From positions 1-64,000 of the forward strand of contig NZ_RKKU01000013.1 of assembly GCF_003797945.1 (NCBI RefSeq): a stretch of 64,000 nucleotides of DNA, in the 5' to 3' direction. Positions 62,176-64,000 of this stretch are shown here, one piece after another. Numbering within the stretch: the first letter of the stretch is position 1; each line of letters opens with the position of its first letter. The notes beneath the pieces are model-generated. The model was not told the DNA's origin. It ran no database searches and saw nothing but the letters and a program-made list of their open reading frames with translations. The translations under genes were made by a program, and so were the position numbers. Origin of the DNA: Pseudomonas neustonica (lineage in GTDB: Bacteria > Pseudomonadota > Gammaproteobacteria > Pseudomonadales > Pseudomonadaceae).

Positions 62176-63102
62176 TACGCGGCGGATAAAGGCGCTGGTC
62201 ACGTCTGGTTGGGTGATGGGCAACATGTGCCCCCCGTCAATCAGCTCAAGCTCGGCGCCGGGTAGCGCATCAACCAGCGCCTGACCTTGCTCCTGTGGGT
62301 TGAGAATCCGGTCCTCGCGGCCATAGAGCACGGCAACCGGAAGGGACAGTGAGCCGTAGGATTGCTGCATGGCAGGGAGCGAGTCCGGCACGGCGTGCAT
62401 ATCGGTCGAGGCGGATAAAAACTGGCTCGGCCGCATGCCCAGATAACCACCGCCGCGAGTAGGGAAGTCCTTGGGTACTGCCTCGGGGCCAAAGACAATG
62501 TCCATGACCTTTTCCCGGTTGCGAATGGATAGCGGAATAGCCAGCGTCCAACCCACCAGTTTGCGTAGCCACATATAGGGAATGTTCAGCGCGGCGAAGG
62601 CCTTCGAGGTTTCGCTTGGCATGTGCGTGAGCGGCGCAACCAGCGCCAGGCCAGACACCTTGTCGGGGTAACGCAGCGCGGTCGCCAGTGCAACGGCTCC
62701 CCCCAGCGAGTGTCCGACCACCAAAGGCTTATCCAGCGCGAGGGCGTCGATCAGCTCGGCTACGATATCGGCCTGTACGCCAAGGTCGGCAGAGGATCTG
62801 GGGTGGCGCACCGAGTAGCCGCTGCCAGGGCGATCGATAGCAATCACCCGGTGATCTTTGGCGATATCACCCAGCACCTGGTAGCCAAAGTTTTGCGCCA
62901 CCCCACTGAGGCCGTGAATCATGACAACCGAGGGGCCCTGGCCTTGTTCCAGATAATGTATCTGGTTGCCGCGGATGTTGATGAACTTGCCTTCGGGCGG
63001 CAGGCCCGCCTCGACGCGTTTGCTGATGAACCAGGTGAACAGGAAAAGCCCGACCAGGACCAGCAGGATAATGATAACGATGGCGTTGAATAGATAGCTC
63101 AC
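62152..63102 (-). CDS. Alpha/beta hydrolase, membrane-anchored
   Basis: The 316-residue product starts at GTG 63102 behind AAAGGAATACATC. An N-terminal membrane helix (~5-27) anchors it, followed by the hydrolase fold: VIHGLSG oxyanion loop, nucleophile in VVGHSLGGAV, Asp in YGREDRI and His in DGGHMLP. It is probably an esterase or lipase facing the periplasm or cytoplasm; substrate unknown. It lies 28 bp downstream of the SDR gene, so it is likely part of the same operon. Confidence 0.9.
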   Translation of the reverse strand: MSYLFNAIVIIILLVLVGLFLFTWFISKRVEAGLPPEGKFINIRGNQIHYLEQGQGPSVVMIHGLSGVAQNFGYQVLGDIAKDHRVIAIDRPGSGYSVRHPRSSADLGVQADIVAELIDALALDKPLVVGHSLGGAVALATALRYPDKVSGLALVAPLTHMPSETSKAFAALNIPYMWLRKLVGWTLAIPLSIRNREKVMDIVFGPEAVPKDFPTRGGGYLGMRPSQFLSASTDMHAVPDSLPAMQQSYGSLSLPVAVLYGREDRILNPQEQGQALVDALPGAELELIDGGHMLPITQPDVTSAFIRRVLQRVKAS

Positions 63103-63130
63103 GATGTATTCCTTTTACCCTTGTGCGACC

Positions 63131-63946
63131 TTAGTCGTTGCTGGTTGCAATGCCCGGCAGCAAGCGCCAGTAATTGACCGGTAGTAGCCGTTCCAGCCAG
63201 GAAACAATGCGCGCGTCGTTACCGACCAGAACCCGCGCTTTGTCCCGCTCGATACCGCGCAGGATGATGTGCGCAGCCTTGCTTGGTGGCATCCGCAGCA
63301 GACGCTGTGCGCGGGCAAGTTTGGCCTGCCACTGGGCTTCAGTTTCGCCTTCGGGTGAGCGTGCACTGCTGGCGATGGCGGTTGCTACGCCACCCGGATG
63401 CACCACGGTCACGCCAACGGAGGTGTCTTTCAACTCGAGACGCAGGGCGTTGGAAAAACCGCGCACTGCAAACTTACTAGCGCAGTAAGCGGTCTGGCCG
63501 GCTGGTGTGATCAGCCCAAACAGGCTGGATATGTTGATAACGCGCGCCGCCGGGCGTTGCTTGAGTAGCGGCAGGAAAGCGCGACACATGCAGACAACAG
63601 CGTCGAAGTTGATCGACATCAGCCAGTCAAAATTCTCGGTGGAGACCTGGTCAAAGTTGCCGCCGAGCGCGACACCGGCATTATTGATCAGCAGATCTAC
63701 CTTGCCATGCTCGGCCATTACTGCCTCGGGCAGCGCAGCGACGGCCTCGCGATCTGCTACATTCAGGCGGTGCTCACTGACCCTGACGCCCAGCGCACGA
63801 GCTTGTGCGGCTGTTTCGGCGAGGGCATCGGTGTTCAGGTCGGCCAGTGCCAAATGGCAGTTTTTTTGCGCCAGGGCTAAAGCCAGAGCGCGACCAATGC
63901 CGCTCCCGGCACCGGTTAATACGGCAACACAGTCGTTGATCTGCAT
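63131..63946 (-). CDS. Short-chain dehydrogenase/reductase
   Basis: The 271-residue product starts at ATG 63946 after AAGGATAATAAAAC. Classical SDR motifs: TGAGSGIGRA, LADLN (Asp suggesting NAD preference), NNAG, catalytic Ser in ISSLFG and YCASK. VHPGGVATAI is the usual post-active-site segment. The C-terminal part carries a hydrophobic stretch near LERLLPVNYWRLLPG typical of SDRs acting on lipid-like substrates. Between a truncated upstream gene and a hydrolase gene in one operon. Confidence 0.92.
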   Translation of the reverse strand: MQINDCVAVLTGAGSGIGRALALALAQKNCHLALADLNTDALAETAAQARALGVRVSEHRLNVADREAVAALPEAVMAEHGKVDLLINNAGVALGGNFDQVSTENFDWLMSINFDAVVCMCRAFLPLLKQRPAARVINISSLFGLITPAGQTAYCASKFAVRGFSNALRLELKDTSVGVTVVHPGGVATAIASSARSPEGETEAQWQAKLARAQRLLRMPPSKAAHIILRGIERDKARVLVGNDARIVSWLERLLPVNYWRLLPGIATSND

Positions 63947-63961
63947 GTTTTATTATCCTTG

Positions 63962-64000
63962 TTATTGAAACTGCATCACGCCGTCATCCACCCGGCCGTA
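63962..64000 (-). CDS. C-terminal end of an unidentified upstream gene
   Basis: The frame entering from the right edge reads YGRVDDGVMQFQ and stops with TAA at 63962-63964, 15 bp before the SDR start. The short spacing and the ribosome site for the SDR lying directly after the stop support an operon. In pseudomonads SDR-hydrolase pairs of this kind often follow a flavin-dependent monooxygenase gene, but twelve residues cannot establish identity. Confidence 0.5.
   Translation of the reverse strand, partial: YGRVDDGVMQFQ

Overview
The window looks like a chromosome segment of a gammaproteobacterium of the Pseudomonadaceae, most likely Pseudomonas sensu lato or Halopseudomonas. This is inferred from recognisable Pseudomonas-type genes (an oprH-phoP-phoQ operon, an OXA-50-like class D beta-lactamase, a yebG gene with a LexA box, zapE, a BdlA-like receptor), moderately high GC and mostly Shine-Dalgarno-led starts. 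No rRNA or tRNA gene, CRISPR array, prophage or replication origin was recognised.

Layout. 1-10 kb: a chemoreceptor gene cut by the end of an IS66-type element at the left edge, a PAS-PAS chemoreceptor, a DUF1329 protein, an RhlE-type helicase, a lemA/TPM operon and a Cache chemoreceptor. 10-16 kb: an esterase/lipase lipoprotein gene and a cupin gene, each broken by an in-frame TAA, then a DUF411 protein, a 30-codon ORF, yebG with its SOS box, zapE and a DksA-like zinc-finger gene. 16-24 kb: mostly single metabolic and transport genes (MOSC protein, Zn alcohol dehydrogenase, GFA protein, Asp/Glu racemase, two LysE exporters, DUF1295 protein, panB). 24-35 kb: a sodium:solute symporter with a 43-aa partner, a Cache-HAMP-GGDEF gene split by an in-frame TAG, a VIT transporter, a MerR regulator next to a carboxymuconolactone decarboxylase-like gene, a ParD-like/map pair, rarD, and oprH-phoP-phoQ preceded by four PhoP half-sites spaced exactly 11 bp apart. 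35-44.5 kb: a chemoreceptor, the OXA gene, a GFA protein, a serine hydrolase, a BrkB/YihY protein, an MscS channel and a quinone-oxidoreductase-like gene.

44.8-50.2 kb is a visibly AT-richer accessory island. All of its genes lie on the minus strand, most are hypothetical lipoproteins or unknowns, and attC-like recombination sites (one very convincing) and short interspersed inverted repeats separate them. It reads as an integron cassette cluster without an integrase in view. One cassette holds two overlapping genes, a nucleotidyltransferase-fold protein (frameshifted at a nine-T run) and a DUF262 (DGQQR) protein. This is the best candidate in the window for an undescribed, possibly defensive, module.

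50.5-64 kb returns to core-like sequence: a CPA1 Na+/H+ antiporter, a 7TMR-DISM diguanylate cyclase, an HDOD protein, an acetoin-reductase-like SDR preceded by a (TC)15 tract, a two-gene unit with a methyltransferase-GspE fusion and a MoxR-type ATPase, two YgdI/YgdR lipoproteins, and an SDR/hydrolase operon running off the right edge. Signal transduction is prominent: four chemoreceptors, two diguanylate cyclases, an HDOD protein and PhoPQ. Five genes are interrupted (one IS insertion, three nonsense codons, one homopolymer frameshift), which points either to ongoing gene decay or to sequence errors at those points.
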